A DNA stretch of 64,000 nucleotides, taken from the NCBI GenBank assembly GCA_024103275.1, contig JAGFIV010000095.1, forward strand, positions 48,075 through 112,074, read 5' to 3'. Below, piece by piece: positions 7,803 to 17,007 of this stretch; position 1 is the stretch's first letter; each line of letters opens with the position of its first letter. The position numbers were made by a program, and so were the translations under genes. This DNA comes from Flavobacteriales bacterium (GTDB lineage: Bacteria > Bacteroidota > Bacteroidia > Flavobacteriales_F > PHOS-HE28). Under the pieces are notes generated by a model. It saw nothing but the letters and a program-made list of their open reading frames with translations. It did no database searches and was not told the origin of the DNA.

Positions 7803-10148
7803 ATGCGCGTTAAAGCCATCCCTGTTTCCCTGTCCTGCCTTTTGCCCCTGGCGTTATGCGCTCAAACGCCCTGCAACCTCACTTTGCACGGCCGGGTGGT
7901 GGATGAGCACGACGGCAGCCCGCTGGATTTTACCAGTGTGGTCATCCCTGGCACCGCACATGCCGCCACCGCCGACGACCAGGGCCGGTTCACTTTGGAA
8001 GGGCTGTGCCCGCGATCGTACACCTTGCGGTTCAGCCACATCGGCTGCCTGCCACGTGAACAGCGCGTGCAGTTGCCCCATGCCGATACGCTGGTCCTTT
8101 ACCTGGAACACCACGCGCTGGAACTGGCTGATGTGGAGGTGGTGGCCAAGCGGCCGGATGACCACGTCGGTCAATCGCACACCACCCTGGACCGGGCAGC
8201 TATGGAGCTGCAGGACGGCACGGGGCTCGCGGGTTTGATCGGGGACATCCCCGGGGTACAGGTGCTGCGCACGGGGCCCACCATCGGCAAGCCGATGATC
8301 CACGGCCTGGGCGGCAACCGGGTGCTGGTGCTCAACCAAGGCGTGCGGCAGGAGGACCAGCAATGGGGCAGCGAGCATGCGCCCAACCTGGACCCGCTGA
8401 GCAGCGACCGCATCACCGTGGTGAAGGGTGCGGCAGGCGTGCAATACGGCGCGGATGCCATCGGCGGGGTGGTGATCACCGAGCCGGTTGAACTTCCCGT
8501 GTCGCCGGGCCTGCGCGGCGAGGTACAGCTGCAAGGTTCATCAAACGGGCGCGGCGGCGGTGCCGGCGGCCTGTTGGAAGGCGGCGTGAAAGGCGTGGAC
8601 GGACTGGGCTGGCGCGTACAGGGCAGCGGCCTTCTGCTGGGCGACCAGCAGTCACCGGAATATGTATTGAGCAACACCGGCACCCGCGACGGCGGCGGCT
8701 CCGCGGCCATCGGATGGCGCACCCCGCGCCAAGGCATCCAGCTCTATTACAGCCTTTACCTCCGCGAACTCGGCATCCTGCGCGCCGCGCACATCGGCAA
8801 CGTGGACGACCTGCAACGGGCCATCGCGACGGGAGAGCCATGGTACACCGCCCCATTCACCCATGCCATCGAAGCGCCCCGGCAAACCGTGTCCCACCAG
8901 CTTGGTAAAGCCAAGGCCTACCGTTTCCTGGGCGGGCGAAACCGCTTGGAGGCCACCTATGCCTTCCAGCTGGATGAGCGGCGGGAATACGACGTACGCC
9001 GCGGGGGCCGCAGTGACATACCCGCACTGGACCTGCACCTGGCCACCCACACGGGCGAGGGTGTCTTCAAGCATTTCATCGGCGAACGCCTCCACGGCAA
9101 GGCGGGCATCAACGCCCTGTACCAGGAAAACCTGAACGTGCCCGGCACGGGGGTGCGGCCGCTCATCCCCAACTACCGGAAACGGAACGGTGGCGTGTTC
9201 GCCGTGGAACACCTGGACCTGGGCGCCAACCTGGAACTGGAGGCCGGTGCCCGCCTGGAAGCCACCCGGTTGGAGGTGTACAAGTACACCCTGGCGGGCG
9301 GCTTCATCACCCCGGTGCATGCCTACACCGACCATGCGCTCAGCTTCGGGCTGAACTGGGGTATCCGCGACAGCCTTCGCCTGCGTGCCAACATCGGCAC
9401 GGCCTTCCGCCCCCCGCAGGTAAGCGAGTTGTACAGTGAAGGACTCCACCACGGCACGGCGGCCATCGAGGTGGGCGATCCCGGCCTGGGCAGCGAGCAT
9501 GCCGTGAAAGCCTCCGCCGAATTGGAGGCATACGCCCTGCATGGCCGATTGCGGTTGAACCTCAGCGGTCATGGCTCGCGCCTAGGCGGGTTCATCCAAC
9601 TGCAACCCGACGGCTTCCAGCTCACCATCCGCGGTGCATTCCCGGTGTTCCGCTACACGGCCACCGATGCCTGGATCTACGGGCTGGACGGCGAGGCCGA
9701 GTGGAACTTCCTTCCGCATTGGGCACTGCGGCCCCGGCTCAGCCTGGTGCGTGGCCGCGACCTTCAAGCCCATGCATGGCTTTATCAAATGCCCGCTGAC
9801 CGGCTCGCCAACAGCCTGATCTTCCGCATCCCGGAAGCGGGCCGCTGGCATGCCTTGGAGTGCAGCCTCACCGCCACCGTCGTGTTCCATCAATCGCGTG
9901 CACCCATGGGCATCGACTTCATGGAGCCACCGCGCGGTTATCACCTCCTGGGCCTTTCCACGGGCGTGGGACGATCCTTGGGCCACGGCGAATTGCGGCT
10001 GGGGCTGGAAGGTTCCAACCTGCTCAATGCGGCCTACCGGGACTACCTCGATGCCTTCCGCTACTATGCCGATGCGCGCGGCACGGACGTTTCCGTGTGG
10101 GTGCGCTACTCCTTCGGCGGAAAAGCACGACCGCCGCACGGCGAATGA
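7803..10148 (+). CDS. TonB-dependent receptor, ZnuD-like outer-membrane metal receptor
   Basis: A 781-residue outer-membrane transporter. Signal peptide (residues 1-20), a carboxypeptidase-regulatory-like domain starting at LTLHGRVVDEHDG, a plug domain containing MIHGLGGNRVLVLNQG near residue 165 and ITVVKGAAGVQYGADAIGGV, then a 22-strand type barrel ending in VSVWVRYSFGG. The GGNRVLVL...DPLSSDRITVVKGAAG pattern and the C-terminal LDAFRYYADARG are shared with the ZnuD-like group, so zinc or another transition metal is a fair guess. The longer frame from 7746 lacks a signal peptide at its N terminus, so 7803 is chosen. It is followed 40 bases later by its likely lipoprotein partner. Confidence 0.88.
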   Translation: MRVKAIPVSLSCLLPLALCAQTPCNLTLHGRVVDEHDGSPLDFTSVVIPGTAHAATADDQGRFTLEGLCPRSYTLRFSHIGCLPREQRVQLPHADTLVLYLEHHALELADVEVVAKRPDDHVGQSHTTLDRAAMELQDGTGLAGLIGDIPGVQVLRTGPTIGKPMIHGLGGNRVLVLNQGVRQEDQQWGSEHAPNLDPLSSDRITVVKGAAGVQYGADAIGGVVITEPVELPVSPGLRGEVQLQGSSNGRGGGAGGLLEGGVKGVDGLGWRVQGSGLLLGDQQSPEYVLSNTGTRDGGGSAAIGWRTPRQGIQLYYSLYLRELGILRAAHIGNVDDLQRAIATGEPWYTAPFTHAIEAPRQTVSHQLGKAKAYRFLGGRNRLEATYAFQLDERREYDVRRGGRSDIPALDLHLATHTGEGVFKHFIGERLHGKAGINALYQENLNVPGTGVRPLIPNYRKRNGGVFAVEHLDLGANLELEAGARLEATRLEVYKYTLAGGFITPVHAYTDHALSFGLNWGIRDSLRLRANIGTAFRPPQVSELYSEGLHHGTAAIEVGDPGLGSEHAVKASAELEAYALHGRLRLNLSGHGSRLGGFIQLQPDGFQLTIRGAFPVFRYTATDAWIYGLDGEAEWNFLPHWALRPRLSLVRGRDLQAHAWLYQMPADRLANSLIFRIPEAGRWHALECSLTATVVFHQSRAPMGIDFMEPPRGYHLLGLSTGVGRSLGHGELRLGLEGSNLLNAAYRDYLDAFRYYADARGTDVSVWVRYSFGGKARPPHGE

Positions 10149-10188
10149 CCCAACAAGAACACGAACCACGGACCTTTCACAAGACAGC

Positions 10189-10770
10189 ATGCCAATGACC
10201 AAACCGAACCTGTTCCTGCCCGTCCTTTTGGGCGCCGCCATGCTCGCAGGGTGCAACAAGGACAAGGAGGACGAACTGACCTCGCCCGCGCCGGTGAACG
10301 AGGAGGAATTGATCACCGATGCCTACATCCATTTCATGGATGGCGCAGGCAATACCTTCCAGTGGCATGCCCATGCCGTGGGCGGCCTGGAGGGAAGCAG
10401 CGGCCTGCAGATCGAAGCTGACACCTTGCCCGCCAACACGCAATTGCAGGCGGAGGTCATCCTGTTGAACCGCAGCGTAAGCCCGGTGGACACGGTAAGC
10501 CAGGAGGTGCTGGAGGAAGGGACGGCACACCAGTTCTTCTTCGTGCCCAACCAAGTGCCCATCACCGTGGGCTATGCGGACCAGGACGCCAACGGGTTCC
10601 CGATCGGCCTGCACAGCGTATGGCAGATCGGTGCGCCGGCCACCGGCGAGGTGGCTGTGCTACTGCGCCACCAGCCGATCAAGGACGCGGCCGGTGTGAG
10701 CGACGGCGACATCACCAATGCCGGCGGCAGCAACGACCTGGAGGTACACTTCCCCGCTGTGGTGCAGTAG
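10189..10770 (+). CDS. Lipoprotein partner of the TonB receptor, unknown function
   Basis: A 193-residue lipoprotein. The lipobox LAGC gives Cys22 as the lipidated residue, followed by an acidic linker and PAPVNEEELITDAYIHF. The body contains NTQLQAEVILLNRS, SQEVLEEGTAHQFFF and DAAGVSDGDITNAGGSNDLE. I recognise these as a conserved Bacteroidota family (NEEE lipoprotein, beta-sandwich) that is found beside TonB receptors and mostly called hypothetical. It probably sits on the outer membrane and helps the receptor at 7803 capture its ligand. Starts at 10189 and 10195 are both possible. It is convergent with the next TonB receptor; the 218-base gap between them shows no clear terminator. Confidence 0.75.
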   Translation: MPMTKPNLFLPVLLGAAMLAGCNKDKEDELTSPAPVNEEELITDAYIHFMDGAGNTFQWHAHAVGGLEGSSGLQIEADTLPANTQLQAEVILLNRSVSPVDTVSQEVLEEGTAHQFFFVPNQVPITVGYADQDANGFPIGLHSVWQIGAPATGEVAVLLRHQPIKDAAGVSDGDITNAGGSNDLEVHFPAVVQ

Positions 10771-10988
10771 CGTGGGGCATCTACGTGCATGGGCTTCAGG
10801 AAACCGCGAGGCACCCCGATCGGATGCTCAGGCGATCATCCTTGGAACCGGCCAAGGTGCAATGAAAGAGTGCTTCCCCAAAGCAAGTGGCCCGGGAGCG
10901 ACCGGCACGGGCGGGGACGGCAACGCTTCCCAGCAAGGGCTGCAATGCATGCTATTGGCTCCGGAGGCGAAGTGCTTCTGGATAGGCT

Positions 10989-13529
10989 TCAAAAACTGAA
11001 ACGCATGCCCGCATAGCCCGTGATGCCCTGTTGCGGCGTATAGTTGTACTCGGTGTCGAAAACCAGCCCTCCCAGTACGTCCGACCGGTCGTTGAACGGA
11101 TCACCCAGGTTCACCAACAGGTGCTCCGGCACATAGTTGAACAGGTTCTTCACGCCACCATACACCTCGATGCCGTTTTTGGCATGGTAGGTCACTTGTG
11201 CATTCACTTTCGTGAACCAGGGCGAGTACCCGGGCCTGGGGTCGTCCTCCGTACCGACCACATTGCCTTCCAGGTCATACACGTTCATTTCACCTTGTAC
11301 CGGCAGGCGCATCGGGCCACGCCAGTCCCCAGTAACATCCCAGGTGAACGCCTTTCCCAGGTCATGGCCCAGCGCAAACACACCGGACCAGCGTGGCGCG
11401 TATTCAAAGTCGGAGCGCTCGATGCGGTTTCCCTCCAAGGCCCCGGTCCCGGGGTCGCGCGGCAGCTCGAACAACTGTGCCTGGTTGTAGGAGATGCCTG
11501 CATTGATGCGCAGGGGGAAGATGAACGTAAAGGCCATATCGAGTGCACCGCCCATGTTGCGGGCGTGCTCCTTTCCGGTGACGTTGTAATAGGTCAGTGT
11601 GCGCTCGGCATCGTTTCTCGTGGGATAGATTTTGTTGAGGAAATGCGTGTAGTATGCACTGATGTTGTAGTTGACGCTCATGTGCTCAGTCACCAGCTTC
11701 ACCTCGTAGTCCAAGGTCGTGCTGATGGACTTTTCAGGCTTCAGGTCTTCGCCGAAACGCGCTTGGTACTGGCCGCTGAGCGCGCGGTGGTCCTCGCTGA
11801 AGATATTGACAACACGGTAGCCGGTGCCCAAGCTGGCCCGAAAGGTGTGCCACGGATCCCCCGCGTACTTCAGGGCCACGCGCGGCGAGTGCACCACATT
11901 CTCATGTGAACCTGACTGCGACCGTGTCCCGTCGTGGTCCACCCGGTAGCCCAGCAGCAGGCTGGCCTTGGCGCCCAAGGTCCACAGGTCCTGCACGAAC
12001 AGACCCGGCATGCGGGTGGAGAATGGGTTCTTGCCGTTGTTGGAAGCGATGGTATTATCGGTAAAGTGGATCAGGCGGTAGGTGGCCCCGGTCAGCAGGT
12101 CATGTTGGCCCACCTTCCGGTTCCAGTACACTTGTGCGAAGCCGGTCTGCTGGAGGGCCATGAACAACTCGGTCCCGTATGCCGAGTTCTGGTCATGCCG
12201 GTTGTAGGAGGCTTGGATGGTAAGGTTCTCCATGAACGGCAGTTGCCATTGGCCCACGGCTTCAAGCCGGTTGGTGAAGATGGATTCGCGGTACTTCATG
12301 TCCCTGGCGATGGCCGCGCCGGGGTCGGCGTGGTGCACGGCATCGGACCACGCATCGCGGTCGGCTTCGCTGGCGAACCAGCGTGGCATGCGGAAACCGG
12401 TGGCGTATGCTTGGTTGAAGATGGTGTAACCGTTGGGCAGCACGTAGTCCGCATTAAAGCCCGGTGAGGCGTGATCGTTGTCGTATGGCACGAAGTCCAC
12501 GACTCCGCGGTCTCCCGCGTTCCATCCCGCCTCCCCGCCATTACGATCCTCGTGGTAATACCGCAGCGAGATGCCGGCAGCCCGCCCCCCTCGCTGCTTG
12601 ATGTCCCATTTGTTGAACACGGACCAGCGTTTTTGCAGGGTCTTGTCGATGAAGCCGTCGCGGTCCTGGTCATGTTCCACGTCGAAGTGGTAACCGTCCA
12701 AGCTGAACAGCGTGGACACCTTGTCGCCCACCTTCTGGCCGAAGCCCATATTGCCGGTCATCTCTCCCCAAGTGGAAGCATTCATGTCCATGAAGAAGCT
12801 CGGTGCCATGGTTCCGCTCTTGGTAATCACGTTGATCACCCCGCCGATGGCCTCGGAGCCATAGAGGGATGAGGCCGGTCCCTTCACGATCTCCACATGG
12901 TCGATGATGCCGTTGGGGATGCCGTTTAGCCCATAAACCGATGAAAGTGCACTGACGATGGGCATGCCGTCAATGAGGATCATGGTGTAGGGGCCGGGCA
13001 TGCCGTTGATGCCGATGTCGGCTGTGTTGCAGGCATTGCAGTTCACCTGGGGATTGATGCCGTTCACCGCGTATAGCGCATCCAGGATATTGGATGTCGG
13101 GTTGCGCTCAAAGGTCTTGGCGGACAACAGTGTAATGGGTACCGGGCTGTCCGCCATACGCATGCCTTTCAACGTGCCTGTCACCACCACTTCGTCCAGC
13201 TCCCGGCTGGCCTCCTGCAAGCGCAAGCGCCCCAGGTCCAGCTGCTGGCCCGGCAATAGATCAAACCGTTTTTCAAGTTCATTGAAACCCATCGCCGAGA
13301 CCATGAGCACCTGTCGGCCTGCAGGCACGCCCGGCAGGAAAAAGCGCCCTTGCCCATCGGAAGTGGCCCCTTGGGCCCAGCCCTTGATCGCCACACTGGC
13401 AAACGGCACCGCTTCGTTGCCACTGGTCAACGTGCCCAATATACTTCCGGTTTGCGCGGCAGCGGCAATGGATGCGCAGCATGCCACAAGCAAGGCCGTG
13501 CGCCCAGATTTTAGTTTATTTGAATACAT
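10989..13529 (-). CDS. TonB-dependent receptor with CNACNT plug motif
   Basis: An 846-residue outer-membrane receptor. Signal peptide ending near AAAAQ (residue 26), a carboxypeptidase-regulatory-like domain (GSILGTLTSGNEAVPFASVA), a plug domain with NPQVNCNACNTADIGINGMP near residue 165 and VEIVKGPASSLYGSEAIGGV, then a barrel ending in GITGYAGMRFSF. The pair of cysteines in the plug is unusual and could bind metal. The ligand is unknown; BtuB/FepA-like architecture only says that it imports something by TonB energy. The upstream spacer is AT-rich, holds an exact -7 element 7 bases from the ATG and a TTAG-N6-CTAA palindrome, so expression may be metal-regulated. Confidence 0.88.
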   Translation of the reverse strand: MYSNKLKSGRTALLVACCASIAAAAQTGSILGTLTSGNEAVPFASVAIKGWAQGATSDGQGRFFLPGVPAGRQVLMVSAMGFNELEKRFDLLPGQQLDLGRLRLQEASRELDEVVVTGTLKGMRMADSPVPITLLSAKTFERNPTSNILDALYAVNGINPQVNCNACNTADIGINGMPGPYTMILIDGMPIVSALSSVYGLNGIPNGIIDHVEIVKGPASSLYGSEAIGGVINVITKSGTMAPSFFMDMNASTWGEMTGNMGFGQKVGDKVSTLFSLDGYHFDVEHDQDRDGFIDKTLQKRWSVFNKWDIKQRGGRAAGISLRYYHEDRNGGEAGWNAGDRGVVDFVPYDNDHASPGFNADYVLPNGYTIFNQAYATGFRMPRWFASEADRDAWSDAVHHADPGAAIARDMKYRESIFTNRLEAVGQWQLPFMENLTIQASYNRHDQNSAYGTELFMALQQTGFAQVYWNRKVGQHDLLTGATYRLIHFTDNTIASNNGKNPFSTRMPGLFVQDLWTLGAKASLLLGYRVDHDGTRSQSGSHENVVHSPRVALKYAGDPWHTFRASLGTGYRVVNIFSEDHRALSGQYQARFGEDLKPEKSISTTLDYEVKLVTEHMSVNYNISAYYTHFLNKIYPTRNDAERTLTYYNVTGKEHARNMGGALDMAFTFIFPLRINAGISYNQAQLFELPRDPGTGALEGNRIERSDFEYAPRWSGVFALGHDLGKAFTWDVTGDWRGPMRLPVQGEMNVYDLEGNVVGTEDDPRPGYSPWFTKVNAQVTYHAKNGIEVYGGVKNLFNYVPEHLLVNLGDPFNDRSDVLGGLVFDTEYNYTPQQGITGYAGMRFSF

Positions 13530-13536
13530 GGTGCGT

Positions 13537-13544
13537 CAAATGTA
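13537..13544 (-). promoter_or_regulatory. -7 promoter element (TACATTTG)
   Basis: An exact TAnnTTTG match on the reverse strand, 7 bases before the ATG at 13529, inside an AT-rich stretch that contrasts with its GC-rich surroundings. It predicts a leaderless mRNA for the TonB receptor. Confidence 0.65.
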
Positions 13545-13555
13545 CTATTCTTATT

Positions 13556-13569
13556 TTAGTTTTATCTAA
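13556..13569. promoter_or_regulatory. Candidate DtxR/MntR-type operator (TTAG-N6-CTAA)
   Basis: TTAGTTTTATCTAA is an inverted repeat with 4-base arms and a 6-base spacer, placed 12 bases upstream of the -7 element of the TonB receptor gene, between the usual -33 and -7 positions. The arms match the outer half-sites of DtxR/IdeR/MntR boxes. The arms are short and the spacer lacks the usual central bases, so chance in AT-rich DNA is possible. Confidence 0.25.
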
Positions 13570-13643
13570 TTCTACAACCCTGCCAAGACAACCGTTTACT
13601 CACCGTTTAGCAGCTCCGCCAAGGCATTTCGTAACATCGCACC

Positions 13644-15989
13644 ATGCTCAAGCCTGATCGCGGGCGCATGCCATGGCTCGCCTTGCTGCCGCTGTTGTCG
13701 ATGGCACAACCCTTGGCCGCGCAACCGCCGATGGCCACGTTGACGGGGCAGGTGGTGGACAGCCGCAGCCTTGAACCGGTGCCCGGCGCGGCCGTGCTGC
13801 TGATCCCCGGGAACGTCTCGCTGGCCGCCACCAGCGACAGCACGGGGAATTTCCGGATCGCGGCCATTCCCGTGGGGCATTACGCACTGCGGGTGGCGGC
13901 CATCGGATACGACACCCTGGAAGTGCCGGAGCTTTGGCTGCGCGCGGGCAAGCAAACGGTGCAGCGGCTGGAGCTGGCCCCCGGCAGCCATGAGCTGGGG
14001 GCCGTGACGGTGAACCCGATGGCGGTGGAGCGGCTGGCCCCGCTGGGCGTAAACCCGTTCACGGTGGAGCAGAGCCTCCGCTGGGCGGCCACGTTCTTCG
14101 ATCCCGGGCGGGTCGTAGGGGCCTTCCCGGGCGTGGCCGTGGTGAACGATGAGGCCAACCACCTCAGCGTGCGCGGCAATTCACCCAACGCCAACATCTG
14201 GATGCTGGAGGGTGCCGAGATCGTGAATCCCAACCATACGGGCAACGCGGCCACGCCCAGCGACCTGCCTACCCTGAGCGGTGGTGGGGTAACCTTGCTG
14301 AGCGCCCAGATGTTGGGCACCTCCCAGCTGCTCGACGGGGTTCTCCCCATGGCCTATGACAATGCCTTGGGCGGCATCCTGGACATGCGCCTGCGCGATG
14401 GCAGCCACGAACGCCAGGAATGGACCGTGCAAGCAGGGTTGTTGGGACTGGATCTTTCCACCGAAGGACCCTTGGGCCGCGACAAGCGGGCGAGCTTCTT
14501 GGCCAACTACCGCTATTCCACCGTGGGCCTGCTGAGCAAATTGGGCGTGGACCTGGGCGATGAGGACATCACGTACCAGGACCTGAGCTTCAACGTGGCC
14601 TTGCCGCTGGGCAAACGTGGCAACCTGCACCTGTTCGGCGTTGGCGGCAGCAGCCGCAACCACTTCGAGGCGGTGCATGATGCCGCTGCATGGGAGGTGG
14701 ACAAGGACAGCCGCAACATCGACTACACCTCCCGGATCGGCGTGATGGGGCTGCGCTTGGCGGTGCCCTTGGGCAAGGGCAGCAGCCTGCGGGGCGTGGT
14801 GGCCTGGTCAGGCTCGGACCAGGAGCGGACGGAAGAACGCCTGCGGGATGATTTCCGGACCGGCTATTCCACGGCGGCGGAATTGGCGGAGCGCAAATTG
14901 TCGGGGCTGGTGGAGGTGCGCGGCCGCGTGAACGGCCGCATGCGCTACGCCGCGGGCGTGAACGTGTTGTTGCGGTCGCTCTCGGCAACCTGGAGCGAGA
15001 ACGAGCAGGTTCCCGCCATCATGCCCGGTTCACGTTGGCGGCAAGGGGATGACACCTGGACGGTGCGGCCCTGGGTGAATACGCGCTGGAGCCTGACCGA
15101 ACAATTGGAAGCCTCGATCGGTGCCGGCCTGGGCCTGACCGGGTTCTCCGGCCAGGCGATCGGCGAACCCCGCGCACAATTGCAATGGCGGATGCCCAAG
15201 GGCCGGACCTTGGCACTGGCCGCGGGCATCCGGTCGCAACTGCCGCAATGGCAAGCCATGCAGGCCCAGCGGATACGATCGCAGGACGTGGTATTGGGCT
15301 ACGATCACCCGTTCAATGAACACACCGTCCTTCACGTGGAGACCTACGTGCAGCACATGAAGCGCGTGCCGGTGGCGGGTCCGCACGTCCTGGTCCACGA
15401 CCTGTCGCGCTTCAGCATGGTGAACGTTTGGGACGAGGCCATTATGCCGGGGCTTGACCCCGCGGGAACAGCGGACAACATGGGCGTGGAGGCCAGCGTG
15501 CAACGCCACCTCGCACGCGGCTACTTCTGGCAGGCCAATGCCTCCGTGTTCCAAAGCACCTATGGCACCCCTGGCCACCGGGACATGCCCACACGATGGG
15601 ACAACCGGTACATCGTCAATGCGTTCGGCGGCAAGGAATTCAGGAAGGAAAAGGAGGACCGCGTGAGGACCTGGGGCATCAGTGCGCGGTTGTATGCCAT
15701 GGGCGGCCTGCGCGAACAGCCTTTGGTGACGGGCACGCCCGGCACCTTGGCCATGGACGTATTGAACCAACCCTGGAGCAGGGAGCTGGCCCCGTTCCAA
15801 CGCGTGGACCTGCGCGTATACCTGCGCAAGGACCGCAAACGGCACACCGGCCTCTGGGCATTGGACATCCAGAATGTACTGGACCGCAAGAACGAGGCCT
15901 TTCATTATTTCGACACCCGCAAGGGCGAGGTGACGACCAAGTACCAGCTTGGGCTCATTCCGAACCTGAGCTACCGCATCGAATTCTGA
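13644..15989 (+). CDS. TonB-dependent receptor-like protein with carboxypeptidase-regulatory domain
   Basis: A 781-residue outer-membrane protein. A signal peptide (to about residue 27) is followed by TGQVVDSRSLEPVPGAAVLL, the carboxypeptidase-regulatory-like beta-sandwich, then a plug-like domain with GNSPNANIWMLEGAEIVNPN and a barrel ending in YQLGLIPNLSYRIEF, which has the terminal aromatic residue of barrel proteins. The plug lacks the classical RGxxxxxVxxDG form seen in SusC proteins, and no SusD partner is adjacent, so it is not a typical glycan receptor. The substrate is unknown. A TMEM220-like gene starts 5 bases downstream, presumably cotranscribed. It is divergent from the receptor at 10989. 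Confidence 0.85.
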   Translation: MLKPDRGRMPWLALLPLLSMAQPLAAQPPMATLTGQVVDSRSLEPVPGAAVLLIPGNVSLAATSDSTGNFRIAAIPVGHYALRVAAIGYDTLEVPELWLRAGKQTVQRLELAPGSHELGAVTVNPMAVERLAPLGVNPFTVEQSLRWAATFFDPGRVVGAFPGVAVVNDEANHLSVRGNSPNANIWMLEGAEIVNPNHTGNAATPSDLPTLSGGGVTLLSAQMLGTSQLLDGVLPMAYDNALGGILDMRLRDGSHERQEWTVQAGLLGLDLSTEGPLGRDKRASFLANYRYSTVGLLSKLGVDLGDEDITYQDLSFNVALPLGKRGNLHLFGVGGSSRNHFEAVHDAAAWEVDKDSRNIDYTSRIGVMGLRLAVPLGKGSSLRGVVAWSGSDQERTEERLRDDFRTGYSTAAELAERKLSGLVEVRGRVNGRMRYAAGVNVLLRSLSATWSENEQVPAIMPGSRWRQGDDTWTVRPWVNTRWSLTEQLEASIGAGLGLTGFSGQAIGEPRAQLQWRMPKGRTLALAAGIRSQLPQWQAMQAQRIRSQDVVLGYDHPFNEHTVLHVETYVQHMKRVPVAGPHVLVHDLSRFSMVNVWDEAIMPGLDPAGTADNMGVEASVQRHLARGYFWQANASVFQSTYGTPGHRDMPTRWDNRYIVNAFGGKEFRKEKEDRVRTWGISARLYAMGGLREQPLVTGTPGTLAMDVLNQPWSRELAPFQRVDLRVYLRKDRKRHTGLWALDIQNVLDRKNEAFHYFDTRKGEVTTKYQLGLIPNLSYRIEF

Positions 15990-15994
15990 AACCG

Positions 15995-16351
15995 ATGAAA
16001 GCCCTCTGCATTTTCCTGGCACTGGTGTTCGTAGCCTTTGCGCTCCTGCAATTGAACGACCCGGACCCCATCCATTGGACCTTGGGTTATTTGGCGGTGG
16101 CGGTATCGTGCGGCCTGGCTGCTTCGGGCCGTTTCCCCAAATGGTGGCTGTGGGGCGTCACGGCGGTCATGGGGCTTTGGACGCTTTCCGCCACGCCAGG
16201 CATCGTGCATTGGGCGCAGGCAGGTTTCCCCGACATCACGGAGCACATGCAGGCGGGCAATCCCCTGATAGAGGAGACGCGCGAGTTCCTTGGCCTGTTG
16301 ATGGCCACTGGCACCATGCTTTTCCTGAGCTCGGTCAAGCCCCGACGGTGA
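15995..16351 (+). CDS. TMEM220-like four-helix membrane protein
   Basis: A 118-residue protein with four hydrophobic segments. The N terminus contains FALLQLNDPDPIHWTLGY, the signature of the transmembrane-220 family found in both bacteria and animals; its function is not known. It starts 5 bases after the upstream receptor stop codon. No charged catalytic cluster is visible. Confidence 0.78.
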   Translation: MKALCIFLALVFVAFALLQLNDPDPIHWTLGYLAVAVSCGLAASGRFPKWWLWGVTAVMGLWTLSATPGIVHWAQAGFPDITEHMQAGNPLIEETREFLGLLMATGTMLFLSSVKPRR

Positions 16352-16383
16352 CCACGCTCACCCCACGGTCCATGTGGGGCAGG

Positions 16384-16391
16384 TACCTTCG
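16384..16391 (+). promoter_or_regulatory. Probable -7 promoter element for dps
   Basis: TACCTTCG, one mismatch from TAnnTTTG, lies 27 bases before the Dps start codon. Confidence 0.4.
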
Positions 16392-16418
16392 TGGCGATAA
16401 CGAACCAACCACCCCAAC

Positions 16419-16949
16419 ATGGCAAAGCGCATTGCAAGGTCCAATTCCGGAAAAACGGCCCAGACCAAGAAAAAAACACAGATGAAGCCACAACGCTGGG
16501 CCGGCAGTGAAGGCAAGCGACTGGCCGATTCGTTGAACACATTGCTGGCGGCGTACCAGGTTCATTACCAAAAGCTGCACAACTACCATTGGAACGTGGA
16601 GGGCGGCGAATTCTTCGAACTGCACGCGCTCACGGAGGAGCAATACGGCCTGGCGCACGCGGACATCGACGAGATCGCCGAACGGATCCGGGTGTTCCAA
16701 CAACGCCCGCTGAGCACCTTCGCCGAATACCTCGCGGCCTCACCCATCACGGAGGACCGTCAGGTGCCCCCGGCAACCAAGATGGCGGCCAACCTGCTGG
16801 CCGATCACGAAGCCCTGCTGCGGCTCATGTACGCCACGGCGGACCTGGCGGATGACGTGGACGACCTGGCCACTGAAAGCATGATGATCAAATTCATCGC
16901 GCGGTTCGAGAAGCAACAGTGGATGCTGCGGGCATTCACCAGGGGATAG
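16419..16949 (+). CDS. dps: Dps-family DNA-protecting ferritin
   Basis: A 176-residue Dps/bacterioferritin-like protein that oxidises and stores Fe2+ and shields DNA under oxidative stress. The ferroxidase signature is clear: YQKLHNYHWNVEGGEFFELH, followed by DIDEIAERIR. These provide the histidine, aspartate and glutamate ligands of the inter-subunit iron site. The first 25 residues are rich in Lys/Arg (KTAQTKKKTQMKPQR), like the mobile tail by which some Dps proteins bind DNA. The gene follows TMEM220 but has its own promoter-like element. Confidence 0.93.
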   Translation: MAKRIARSNSGKTAQTKKKTQMKPQRWAGSEGKRLADSLNTLLAAYQVHYQKLHNYHWNVEGGEFFELHALTEEQYGLAHADIDEIAERIRVFQQRPLSTFAEYLAASPITEDRQVPPATKMAANLLADHEALLRLMYATADLADDVDDLATESMMIKFIARFEKQQWMLRAFTRG

Positions 16950-17007
16950 GCCCGGCGTGGCGGAGGGCGTTCAGCCCCGGTCCCTGATTTACATGAAAGA
17001 TGTCGGC

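Noticed and set aside
10771..10988. Possible small gene between the convergent lipoprotein and TonB receptor genes
   Set aside because: Short frames exist but none has a promoter element, a signal peptide or a recognisable motif.
13644..15989. SusC-type glycan receptor
   Set aside because: No SusD-like lipoprotein is adjacent, and the plug lacks the typical SusC motif.
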